64,000 nucleotides of DNA from Streptomyces nojiriensis (GTDB lineage Bacteria > Actinomycetota > Actinomycetes > Streptomycetales > Streptomycetaceae): assembly GCF_017639205.1 (NCBI RefSeq), contig NZ_CP071139.1, forward strand, positions 3,550,001 to 3,614,000, read 5' to 3'. The notes beneath the pieces were generated by a model that was given only the letters and a program-made list of their open reading frames with translations, was not told the DNA's origin and made no database searches. Positions 23,813 to 31,408 of the stretch are shown one piece after another. Each line of letters opens with the position of its first letter. The stretch's first letter is position 1. The position numbers and the translations under genes are program-made.

Positions 23813-24837
23813 GCCTCGGCCCCCGCTCCGGAGCGGCTGCGGGCGACCACGGAGGACGCGATGAAGTTGACGACGAGGGTCATGAGGAAGAGGGCGAGGC
23901 CGGCGGCCATCAGGGCGGACATCCCGAACTCGCTGGCGGATCCGTAGCGCAGGGCGATGAGGGCGGACACGGAGTTGGCGCCGTTCTGGAGGAGGTGCCA
24001 CTGCACCTCGAAGACCGGGGAGATGATCAGGTAGACGGCGATGGTCTCCCCCAGTGCGCGGCCGAGGCCGAGCATGGTGCCGCCGATGATCCCGCCCCTG
24101 CCGAAGGGCAGGACGACGGAGCGGATGACACCCCACTGGGTGGCGCCGAGGGCGAAGGCGCCCTCGCGTTCGCCCGGCGGGGCCTGGGCGAAGGCCTCGC
24201 GCATCACCGAGCAGGCGATCGGCGTGACCATCAGCGCGACGACCATGCCGGCGATGAAGGTGGAGGAGGTGTAGAAGGTGTTCGGGCTGAGCGGGTCGCG
24301 GGGGCTGTCCCCGTCGACGGCGAAGAGCGGGAACCATCCGAAGTAGGTGGTGAGCCAGCGGGACAGGCCCACGACGCTCGGCTGGAACAGGAACAGCCCC
24401 CACAGGCCGTAGACCACGCTGGGCACCGCGGCCATCAGGTCGACCAGGCTGATCAGGGTCTGCTTGAGGCGGCGCGGCGCGTACTCGGTGATGTAGAGGG
24501 CGGTGCCCGCGGCGAGCGGTACGGCGAAGACGATGGCGACGGCTCCGATGAGGACGGTGCCGGTGAGGACGGTCGCGATGCCGAAGTGGTGGGAGTCCGG
24601 CTCCCACGCGGAGGTGGTGAGGAAGTCCGGGCCGGCGTCGGTCAGGGCCTGCAGGGCGCGGCCGCCGAGGAAGACGCCGACCAGGGTCATGATCAGGAGG
24701 ACCGTGGCGCCGGCCCCTCGGGCGGAGCCGCGGAAGATGCGGTCGGCCGGGTCGCCGCTCCTGGCGAGGGGGCGGGGCGCGTCCCCCCGCTCGGCGGGCT
24801 CGGGCGCACCGACGACGGTCGTGGTCGCGGTGGTCAC
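23809..24837 (-). CDS. pstC: Phosphate ABC transporter permease PstC
   Basis: A 342-residue permease of six predicted membrane helices. Family features include the N-terminal ADRIFRGSARGAGATVLLI, the central PSVVYGLWGLFLF, and the EAA loop EGAFALGATQWGVIRSVVLP followed by GGTMLGLGRALGETIA. The ALGETIA motif is typical of PstC. GTG 24837 overlaps the stop of the YegP-like gene (GTGA), and its own stop overlaps pstA, so all three are translationally coupled. It forms the import channel with PstA. Confidence 0.92.
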   Translation of the reverse strand: MTTATTTVVGAPEPAERGDAPRPLARSGDPADRIFRGSARGAGATVLLIMTLVGVFLGGRALQALTDAGPDFLTTSAWEPDSHHFGIATVLTGTVLIGAVAIVFAVPLAAGTALYITEYAPRRLKQTLISLVDLMAAVPSVVYGLWGLFLFQPSVVGLSRWLTTYFGWFPLFAVDGDSPRDPLSPNTFYTSSTFIAGMVVALMVTPIACSVMREAFAQAPPGEREGAFALGATQWGVIRSVVLPFGRGGIIGGTMLGLGRALGETIAVYLIISPVFEVQWHLLQNGANSVSALIALRYGSASEFGMSALMAAGLALFLMTLVVNFIASSVVARSRSGAGAEA

Positions 24838-25394
24838 AGCAGGCCTCCCCCGCGGACGGCCAGCCCCGGCACGTCACTTGCGCCGGGCAGGCGCAGGCCG
24901 CGCAGCCGCCGGGTGTAGGTGACGCCGGAGGCGACCTGGGCCTCGGTGACGGCGGACAGGAAGAGCTGGAGGCTGTGGCGGCATTCGCGCTGGCGGCGGA
25001 AGGTGCGGACGGCCACCGCCACGCAGCGCTCGTCGAGGGTGAGCTGCCAGGTCCAGGCGCCGGCGCCGGTGCCGGTGCCGGTGCCGGTCGTGCCGGCGCT
25101 GGCACTGGCGCCGGCACCGACGGTTCCGCCGGGGGTCCCGGTCCCGGGGGACATCACCACGAGTGCGCTGACCCGGGCTGCCTCCGTGCGCAGCCGCTGC
25201 ACGGCGGAGCAGCAGGCCGTGAGGCTGCTGTGGACGTGCGGACTGCGGCCGAGTTCGTGGTTGTTGGCGCCGACGAGCCGCCAGGTCACCGCCTCGGGGC
25301 AGCCGCCGGTACCCCCCTGGTCCGCGGCGCGCCCGGGCCCCTGACGTCGTGCGACGTCCACCCACGACACGAACAGAAAACGTGGCCGAGACAC
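24834..25394 (-). CDS. YegP/DUF1508-like double-repeat protein, first gene of the pst-like operon
   Basis: A 186-residue protein with two similar halves: TWRLVGANNHELGRSPHVH followed by a helix with CCSAVQRLRTEA, and WTWQLTLDERCVAVAVRTF followed by CRHSLQLFLSAV. The strand-turn-strand-helix pattern with a leading W-R/Q-L resembles YegP (DUF1508) repeats, which usually occur as tandem pairs. A Gly/Thr/Ala linker joins the halves. No signal peptide is present, so it is cytoplasmic. GTG 25394 is chosen because a G-rich ribosome site (GGGGGCGG) precedes it; the longer frame reads into the promoter. Its stop overlaps pstC, so it is the lead gene of the operon. Role unknown. Confidence 0.6.
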   Translation of the reverse strand: MSRPRFLFVSWVDVARRQGPGRAADQGGTGGCPEAVTWRLVGANNHELGRSPHVHSSLTACCSAVQRLRTEAARVSALVVMSPGTGTPGGTVGAGASASAGTTGTGTGTGAGAWTWQLTLDERCVAVAVRTFRRQRECRHSLQLFLSAVTEAQVASGVTYTRRLRGLRLPGASDVPGLAVRGGGLL

Positions 25395-25497
25395 CGGTCC
25401 GCCCCCTTCCCCACAAGCCGTGCGTGGCCTGAAATCGGCCATCCACCCATGGCCGCGGGCATGACAATCCACGGGGCGTAGGGCTGTCCGGCACACG

Positions 25498-25530
25498 GAT
25501 CGGTGAAGCAGAGACGGAGAACGTGTGAAC
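25498..25530 (-). promoter_or_regulatory. PHO-box-like direct repeat
   Basis: On the minus strand GTTCACA (25530-25524) and CTTCACC (25508-25502) are spaced exactly 22 bp, two 11-bp PhoP units, with a poor unit (CTCCGTC) between. Streptomyces PhoP boxes are 11-bp direct repeats of GTTCACC. The site lies about 105 bp upstream of the first gene of the pst-like operon. Confidence 0.4.
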
Positions 25531-25563
25531 GAGCGGAGGGGGCGTGTGTGCGCCCTGTGATCC

Positions 25564-26040
25564 CTAGGAAATTCCGAGCAGCCGCACCGCTTGGTAGTAG
25601 GTCCAGGCGGTGCCGTCGCAGGAGTTCCTGCGGGGGCCCGAGTACTGCGCGCAGACCCGCTTCAGGTCCGCGTGGAACGCCAGGTCCAGCCGTGCTTTGG
25701 CGGCCGGAAACAGCCCTGCCGCGCGGTGGTTGCGGTAACCGAAGTCGTGGCGTGCGCAGGCGTTCGCGAAGGGGAAGCCGAGGGGGTTGTCGGGGGACGA
25801 GGTGCAGTGGTCCGTCGACCAGTCGAAGGCGTACGCGGCCCAGTCCGCCCGGTGCGCGCGGGCCTCGGCCCACGCCTGGTAACTGGCGGCGCTGGTCTGC
25901 GTCCAGCGGCTCAGCACCTGCGGCTTGTCGGCCGGGACCTGCGGTGCCGCCCAGGCCGCGGGGGCGAGGGCGAGCACCGCGGTGGCGGCGGCGGTGGCGA
26001 GGGCGGGGACGAGAGCGGGGACGAGGCGGCGACGGCGCAT
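25564..26040 (-). CDS. Secreted prokaryotic phospholipase A2
   Basis: A 158-residue secreted enzyme. A signal peptide (ATAAATAVLALAPAAWA) precedes a mature part with STDHCTSSPDNPLGFPF and the catalytic CARHDFGYRNH, in which the His-Asp pair activates water. Two further Cys in the C-terminal region (VCAQYSG, NSCDGTA) would complete two disulfides. The length and spacing match the Streptomyces violaceoruber phospholipase A2 family (about 120-residue mature enzyme, Ca2+-dependent). It releases fatty acids from phospholipids outside the cell. It is on the same strand as the pst-like operon with a 169-bp gap, so it is a separate unit. ATG 26040 opens an Arg-rich signal peptide. Confidence 0.88.
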   Translation of the reverse strand: MRRRRLVPALVPALATAAATAVLALAPAAWAAPQVPADKPQVLSRWTQTSAASYQAWAEARAHRADWAAYAFDWSTDHCTSSPDNPLGFPFANACARHDFGYRNHRAAGLFPAAKARLDLAFHADLKRVCAQYSGPRRNSCDGTAWTYYQAVRLLGIS

Positions 26041-26229
26041 GGGGTTCCTCGGTGCCGGAGCGGACGGGTCACCTCCGGCCAACTCCCCCGGGCACCTCGC
26101 GGTTACTGCGCGTCGACGGAACCGGACCCGGCACCCTCCCAGGTATGAGCCCGTATGGGACCTGCGGCGCAGTCCCGGTTCGTCCTGAGGAGGGACGCGC
26201 GGCGGGGGCCGCGCGCCCAGACTGGAAGC

Positions 26230-26751
26230 ATGAACCGCCGCCCGTTCGTCGCCGCCGCAGCCACCGTGGGAGTCCTCGCCACCGCCGCCTTCGCGCTGCC
26301 CAATCTGCCGCCCAACCCCGTGACCGAAACGATCGACAGCAAGGTGTACAAGGAGAAGGGCAAGCGCTTCGCGAGCGCCGCCGATGCCCCTACGCGCGAG
26401 AAGGCGCCGTTCGCCCTGCCGTCCTGGATACCCAAGGACGCCACCGACGTCCGCATACGGGTGCGCACGGGCGGCGAGGCCCGGCTGATCCGGTTCACGC
26501 TCGGCGCGACCCCGCTGGACGGCCCCCAGTGCGGCGCGGGCACGCCGAAGCCGGTGGACACCCCGGATCTGCACGCCAGGTGGTGGCCGGGCAGCCTGCG
26601 GGACGGTGTGCGGCCCGAGTGCCGGGGTCCCCACCAGTACCAGGTCGCGGTGCGCGGCAAGCGGGTCTACGCCTGGACGGACGGCACCCCGTCCCCGGGT
26701 TCCGCGGGACCCCGGGACGGTGCCGCCGCCACGCCCCGGACCCACGGCTGA
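26230..26751 (+). CDS. Secreted protein of unknown function
   Basis: A 173-residue protein with an N-terminal signal (MNRRPFVAAAATVGVLATAA) and no lipobox. The mature part has a short charged region (SKVYKEKGKRFASAADAP), then LPSWIPKDATDVRIRVRTGG, a beta-rich stretch, and paired Cys (GPQCGAG, RPECRGPHQ) that could form a disulfide. I do not recognise a characterised family; similar small secreted proteins are common in Streptomyces. GGAAG stands just before ATG 26230. It converges on the hydrolase gene with a 38-bp gap. Confidence 0.6.
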   Translation: MNRRPFVAAAATVGVLATAAFALPNLPPNPVTETIDSKVYKEKGKRFASAADAPTREKAPFALPSWIPKDATDVRIRVRTGGEARLIRFTLGATPLDGPQCGAGTPKPVDTPDLHARWWPGSLRDGVRPECRGPHQYQVAVRGKRVYAWTDGTPSPGSAGPRDGAAATPRTHG

Positions 26752-26789
26752 CCCACTTCCGCGCGCCAGGCCCGGCAGGGCCGGTCCGC

Positions 26790-27560
26790 TCAGTCGCGGG
26801 CCAGCGCCGCCGCGGTGGCCCGGGCGAAGCCGTCCGGGTTGTCGAGCATGATGTTGTGCCCGCAGTCGGGGACGGACACCACGGCCACACCCGAGGCCTG
26901 GAGCGCTTCGGCGCCCGGGAGCGGGCCGTCCGCCTCGGGCAGCAGGTAGGTGCACGGGATCTTCGACTCCAGCAGCAGCTCACGCATGGTGGGCGTGGTG
27001 CCGGCGGCCAGGTGGACGGCCGTGCGGTACAGGGCGGTCCGGCCGGCCAGCCGCATGGTGGACCACCAGTGCGCGCCGACCCTGTCCCGCACCTCGGCCC
27101 AGCCCCCGGCCAGGAACTCCTCCTCGGTGTAGGAGGCGATCCCGCTGCTGCCCGGCGCGGCGGGAACGGGCTGCCGCGGATCCAGGTTGGCGTCGACGAG
27201 CACCAGCCGGGACACCAGGTGGGGGTGCCGGTCCGCGAGCACGATGGCCACGGCCCCGCCCATGCTGTGGGCGATCAGTTCGGCGCCCTCCACCCCGGCC
27301 TCGGTGAGGGCGGCCGCCAGCGCGTCGGCATGCGCTTCGAGGGTGTAGCCGAACCCCTCGGGCCGGTCGCTGTGCCCGTGGCCCAGCAGATCGACCAGCA
27401 GCGAACGCCGCCCCGCCAGCAGCGGGTGGGTGGCGCTCGCCGCGAAGTAGGCGGGCGAGGTGGCCCCGAGCCCGTGCACGTACACCCGGGCCGGCTCCTC
27501 CCCCGCCAGCTCGACCCAGCGGATCCGGTCGCCCTCGGGCGTGACCACGGCGTTCTTCAC
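26790..27560 (-). CDS. Alpha/beta hydrolase
   Basis: A 256-residue alpha/beta-hydrolase-fold enzyme. Motifs are the oxyanion HGLGATSPAYF, DLLGHGHSDRP, nucleophile elbow AHSMGG, VLVDANLDPRQ and the catalytic His in PDCGHNIMLDNP. There is no signal peptide. The GTG at 27560 (VKNAVVTPEGD) is chosen because AGGGGGAG precedes it by 4 nt; a TTG 15 bp upstream keeps the frame open. The specific substrate cannot be told from sequence; esterase, lactonase or haloperoxidase-like activities are all seen in this fold. Divergent from the GNAT gene. Confidence 0.8.
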   Translation of the reverse strand: MKNAVVTPEGDRIRWVELAGEEPARVYVHGLGATSPAYFAASATHPLLAGRRSLLVDLLGHGHSDRPEGFGYTLEAHADALAAALTEAGVEGAELIAHSMGGAVAIVLADRHPHLVSRLVLVDANLDPRQPVPAAPGSSGIASYTEEEFLAGGWAEVRDRVGAHWWSTMRLAGRTALYRTAVHLAAGTTPTMRELLLESKIPCTYLLPEADGPLPGAEALQASGVAVVSVPDCGHNIMLDNPDGFARATAAALARD

Positions 27561-27655
27561 GATGCTCCCCCTCAAGTCTTCGACAGCCGGAACAGGCTAG
27601 GGGGTGTCCCGGGCGACGGGCGGCTTCGTGGCCGCCACGCCGTGCCGCGCATCGG

Positions 27656-27684
27656 CTGACCATCCGTCATGCGCGCACTATCGT
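27656..27684 (+). promoter_or_regulatory. Promoter for a probably leaderless GNAT gene
   Basis: CTGACC (27656-27661) and TATCGT (27679-27684) are separated by 17 bp. The ATG at 27692 is 7 nt after the -10 box, so transcription would start at or next to the start codon. Confidence 0.55.
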
Positions 27685-27691
27685 GGCCGCC

Positions 27692-28105
27692 ATGGACATC
27701 CGCCGGGCCTCCACCCCCGCCGAGCTCGCAGCCGCCGAGTCCCTCTTCGACGGGCCTGCCCGCAAGGAGTGGTCCGAGCGCTTCCTCGCCGCCCCGGGAC
27801 ATCTGATGCTCATCGCCTACGTCGACGGCGTGCCCGCCGGAATGGTCTCCGGCATCGAGATGAGCCACCCCGACAAGGGCACCGAGATGTGCCTGTACGA
27901 GCTCTCCGTGGACGAGGGGTACCGCCGTCGCGGCATCGGACGGGACCTGACCCTGGCCCTCGCCGAGGAGGCGAAGGCGCGCGGTTGCTACGGCATGTGG
28001 GTGGGGGTCGACACCGGCAACGAGGCCGCTCTGGCCACCTACGACGCCGCCGGCGCCCGCGACGAGGGCGTCTTCTCGATGCGCGGCTGGCCCCTCACCC
28101 CGTAG
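27692..28105 (+). CDS. GNAT family N-acetyltransferase
   Basis: A 137-residue acetyltransferase. The CoA-binding motif is SVDEGYRRRGIGRDLTLAL, followed by the helix EEAKARGCYGMWVGVD and a late motif NEAALATYDAAGA, as in the GNAT fold. The N-terminus resembles small aminoglycoside-type acetyltransferases, but no substrate can be assigned. No ribosome site precedes ATG 27692 and a promoter lies just upstream, so it is probably leaderless. Acetyl-CoA-dependent modification of an amine is the family reaction. Confidence 0.82.
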   Translation: MDIRRASTPAELAAAESLFDGPARKEWSERFLAAPGHLMLIAYVDGVPAGMVSGIEMSHPDKGTEMCLYELSVDEGYRRRGIGRDLTLALAEEAKARGCYGMWVGVDTGNEAALATYDAAGARDEGVFSMRGWPLTP

Positions 28106-28205
28106 CCGGGACGCGCCGCCTCCCCGGCAACCTCCGGCCCCTGCCCGGCGCTTAGGGTGTTCGCTGGTCGGCCCATCGGTCGGCCAGGGGATCGGGGGGA
28201 GGCCC

Positions 28206-29855
28206 ATGAACAGCGCGACCGAGGTGTTCGAGCCGCTGCGGGCGGACGATCCGCCCACCGTGGCCGGATACCGCATCGCGGCCCGGCTCGGCTCGGGCGG
28301 CATGGGCCACGTCTACCTGTCGCACACCCAGGGCGGGCGACCGGTGGCGATCAAGGTCGTACGCCCGGAACTGGCCGAGGACCCGGCGTTCCGGCGGCGG
28401 TTCCGCCGTGAGGTGGAGGCCGCCCGCCGGGTCCGGGGCGCGTACACCGCCGAGCTGATCGACGCCGACGCGGACGGGACGCCGCCCTGGCTGGCCACCC
28501 TCTACGTACCCGGACCCTCGCTGTCGCAGGCCGTGGCCCGGCGCGGACCGCTGCCCGTGCCCGCCGTGCTGTGGCTGACGGCGGGCGTGGCCGAGGCCCT
28601 GCAGGCCATCCACGACGCGGGCATCGTGCACCGCGACCTGAAGCCGTCGAACGTGCTCCTGGCCGCCGACGGGCCCCGTGTCATCGACTTCGGCATCTCG
28701 CTGGCGTCCGACACCACCGTGCACACCGCCACGGGCGCCACCATCGGCACGCCCCAGTACATGTCCCCCGAGCAGGCGTCGGCGGGCGAGGTCACGGCTG
28801 CCGCCGACGTCTTCGCGCTGGGCCAGACGGCGGCGTTCGCCGCGCTGGGCGAGCCGCTGTACGGCACCGGCCCCTCCGCGACCGTCCTCTACCGGATCGT
28901 GCACTCCGCGCCCGACCTGTCCCGGCTGCCGCAGGAGCTGCGCCCGCTGATCGCCCGGTGCCTGGCCACCGATCCGCAGGAACGGGCGACCCCCGCGGAG
29001 ATCGTGGCGTGGTGCCGGACGCAACTGGGCGAGGACGCCGATGCGGACGGCGGCCCCGCACTCTGGCGCGAGGTGACCGGACCGGAGCCGGCGGTCCCGG
29101 AGCCCGTGCCCGAGCCCGAGCCCGAGCCCGCATCAGTACCGGCTCCGCGCGCCCCGGTTCCCCTCTCCCCGCACACGATGAACCAGGTGTGGCAGCCTCC
29201 GCGGCCGACGGCTCCGGAAGGACCGGAGCAACGGCGCAGGCGCCGGCGGCGCAACGCGCTGCTCGCCGTCGCGTCGGTGGCGACGGCCGCGATGCTGCTG
29301 GGCACGCTCTGGACGGTGTTCGACCAGGCGGCGGACGGTCTGCGCGACCGGGCGAAGTCCCCTACGGCCGAGAAGACACCGGCGGGTGGGGCTCGCTCGG
29401 CGAGCAGCGACCCGACCAGCGGAGCCGCCGAATCCGCTCCGAAGCCGAGCCCGAGCCCGCCCGCGAGCGCACCCCCGAAGGCCTTCCCCTACCCCTCGCT
29501 GAGGCTGGACGAGGAGAACTCGATCGGCATCAAGGAACCGGTCGAGCGTGCCACTCGCGCCGGGGACCTGCGCCTCAACTGCGAACGGGTGAGCTGCACG
29601 CTGGAAAGCGACACCAGTGTGATCGCCCTCCTGTCGGGCGAGCCGCACGGCTCCCTCGACTCCTGCAGGACGGCCCTGGGAGGCAAGCCCACGAGAAGCC
29701 TGCCCCTGGCCTCGGCGGCGGGCGGCAGCGAGTTCTGCGTCAAGCACCAGTCGGGGGACATCGCGCTGCTCGTGCTCACGCTCAAGTCGACTCCGCTGAT
29801 GAAGGAGCTGCCGAGCTTCCTGATGGCGGACATGACGGTCTGGCGCGCGGCCTGA
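28206..29855 (+). CDS. Hanks-type Ser/Thr protein kinase with membrane helix and extracellular domain
   Basis: A 549-residue receptor-like kinase. The catalytic domain (about 20-275) has the glycine loop LGSGGMGHVYLS, Lys in VAIKVVRP, catalytic loop HRDLKPSNVLL, DFG in VIDFGISL, and GTPQYMSPEQ. A Pro/Glu-rich juxtamembrane linker follows, with a polybasic stretch (RRRRRRRN) and one membrane helix (about 350-372). An extracellular Pro/Ser-rich stalk leads to a small domain with Cys residues (LNCERVSC, LDSCRTAL, SEFCVKH). It phosphorylates proteins in the cytoplasm, probably in response to an outside signal; the sensor domain is not a PASTA repeat. GGGGGAGG precedes ATG 28206. No obvious substrate gene is adjacent. 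Confidence 0.92.
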   Translation: MNSATEVFEPLRADDPPTVAGYRIAARLGSGGMGHVYLSHTQGGRPVAIKVVRPELAEDPAFRRRFRREVEAARRVRGAYTAELIDADADGTPPWLATLYVPGPSLSQAVARRGPLPVPAVLWLTAGVAEALQAIHDAGIVHRDLKPSNVLLAADGPRVIDFGISLASDTTVHTATGATIGTPQYMSPEQASAGEVTAAADVFALGQTAAFAALGEPLYGTGPSATVLYRIVHSAPDLSRLPQELRPLIARCLATDPQERATPAEIVAWCRTQLGEDADADGGPALWREVTGPEPAVPEPVPEPEPEPASVPAPRAPVPLSPHTMNQVWQPPRPTAPEGPEQRRRRRRRNALLAVASVATAAMLLGTLWTVFDQAADGLRDRAKSPTAEKTPAGGARSASSDPTSGAAESAPKPSPSPPASAPPKAFPYPSLRLDEENSIGIKEPVERATRAGDLRLNCERVSCTLESDTSVIALLSGEPHGSLDSCRTALGGKPTRSLPLASAAGGSEFCVKHQSGDIALLVLTLKSTPLMKELPSFLMADMTVWRAA

Positions 29856-29986
29856 CGCAACGGTCGGCCGCGCGGGCGGGCCCGGATCCGAGTCCGGGCC
29901 CGGACCCGCCCGTGCGGCGGCGTGTCGTGCGCCCACCCGGCGCACCCTCCGCGCGCCCGCGCCGCCGCTCGCAGAGCATCGGCCGC

Positions 29987-31186
29987 ATGACCGCAACCGC
30001 ATTCGGCGCGCTCCTCCCCACCGCCGCCCTGCTTGCCGCCACCGTCACCGGCTCCCCTCCGGATCCCGGTCCCGATGCCACCTCCCCCTACGTCGTCGTC
30101 CTCAAGGACACCACCTCCCGCGCGCCGACCCGCGCCCTGGCCGCCGAGGCCGTGCACGCCGGCGACGAGGTCGGACCCGTCTACCAGGCCGCCCTGAACG
30201 GCTTCGCCGTCCGCACCACGGCCGCCCGGGCCGCCGCCCTGTCCGCCGACCCACGGGTGGCCTCGGTGGAGCCGGACGCGGAGTTCCACACCACCGACAC
30301 CCCGGACGCCACCGGCACCCCCGAACCGCTGCCGGCGCCGCAGGCTCCCGCGCCCTGGTCCCTGGACCGCATCGACCAGCGCGAACTCCCGCTCGACGGT
30401 TCGTACACGTACCCCAGCAGGGCCGAGGGCGTCACCGTCTACGTCGTCGACACCGGGATCAACACCGGTCACGTGGAATTCGGCGGCCGCGCCCGCACCG
30501 GCTACAACGCGGTGTTCCTCGGCAGCTCCCGCGACTGCAGCGGCCACGGCACGCACGTCGCGGCGACCGTGGGCGGGGAGACGTACGGGGTCGCCAAGGG
30601 GGTCTCGCTCGTCGGGGTGAAGGTGGCCGACTGCCGTGGTTCCGCGAGCCTGTCGGCGATCCTCAAGGGTCTCGACTGGGTGGTGAAGGACGCCGCCAAG
30701 GCCCCCGCCACCCCGGCCGTCGCCAACATGAGCATCGGCGGCAGCCGCAGCTACGCCCTCGACACCGCCGTGGTCCGGGCCGTGGCCTCCGGGATCACCT
30801 TCACCGCGGCCGCCGGGAACGACGGCGAGGACGCCTGCGGCGGATCCCCGGCCTCCGTCCCCCAGGCCATCACGGTCGGCGCGACCGACGCCGCGGACCG
30901 GCGGGCACCGTTCTCCAACCACGGCCCCTGCGTGGACCTCTCGGCTCCGGGCGTGGGCATCACCTCGGCCTGGAAGGACTCCACCACCGCCACGGCCCGC
31001 GCCTCCGGCACCTCGATGGCCGCCCCGCACGTCGCCGGGGTCGCCGCGCTCATCCTGGCGCGCGGTACGGCGCGCACCCCGGCGCAGGTGTCCGAGGAGC
31101 TGCTGCACAGCGCCGTGTCCGACCGGATCACCGGGCTCCCGGCCGGCACCCCGAACCGGCTGCTCCACACCCCCACCGGACGCTAG
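29987..31186 (+). CDS. Secreted subtilisin-like serine protease (S8)
   Basis: A 399-residue secreted protease. A signal region (LLPTAALLAATVTG) is followed by an inhibitor I9 propeptide (SPYVVVLKDTTSRAPTRAL to VEPDAEF). The S8 catalytic domain has Asp in YVVDTGINTGH, His in GHGTHVAATVGG, oxyanion Asn in AAAGNDGEDACGG and Ser in GTSMAAPHVAG. The closest named relatives by pattern are the proteinase-K-like/aqualysin group. ATG 29987 lacks a clear ribosome site. It follows the kinase gene by 131 bp and is probably transcribed separately. Confidence 0.9.
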   Translation: MTATAFGALLPTAALLAATVTGSPPDPGPDATSPYVVVLKDTTSRAPTRALAAEAVHAGDEVGPVYQAALNGFAVRTTAARAAALSADPRVASVEPDAEFHTTDTPDATGTPEPLPAPQAPAPWSLDRIDQRELPLDGSYTYPSRAEGVTVYVVDTGINTGHVEFGGRARTGYNAVFLGSSRDCSGHGTHVAATVGGETYGVAKGVSLVGVKVADCRGSASLSAILKGLDWVVKDAAKAPATPAVANMSIGGSRSYALDTAVVRAVASGITFTAAAGNDGEDACGGSPASVPQAITVGATDAADRRAPFSNHGPCVDLSAPGVGITSAWKDSTTATARASGTSMAAPHVAGVAALILARGTARTPAQVSEELLHSAVSDRITGLPAGTPNRLLHTPTGR

Positions 31187-31234
31187 GTCCCGTCGACCGC
31201 CCCGCTCCCCGCTCACCCCGACCGGTCGGTATCC

Positions 31235-31267
31235 GATGGGCCATCAGACCTTCCCTGATGGCCCATC
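31235..31267. promoter_or_regulatory. Perfect 13-bp inverted repeat upstream of the WxL-like gene
   Basis: GATGGGCCATCAG (31235-31247) and its exact complement (31255-31267) are separated by 7 nt, lying 48 bp after the protease stop and 142 bp before the next gene. It may be the protease terminator or an operator; it lacks a long T-run. A second, G/C-rich hairpin lies at 31351-31378 in the leader. Confidence 0.5.
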
Positions 31268-31408
31268 AATTTCTGTGTGCTTCGGGGCAAAGCAAGTCAT
31301 TGACTTCTCATCACGGCGACGCGTCAATATCGGCCACCGCACCGGCTCGGCCTCCCCCACACAGCGGGTGGGGGGAGGGGTTCGTCATGACGAAGGAGTC
31401 GCGACCCA

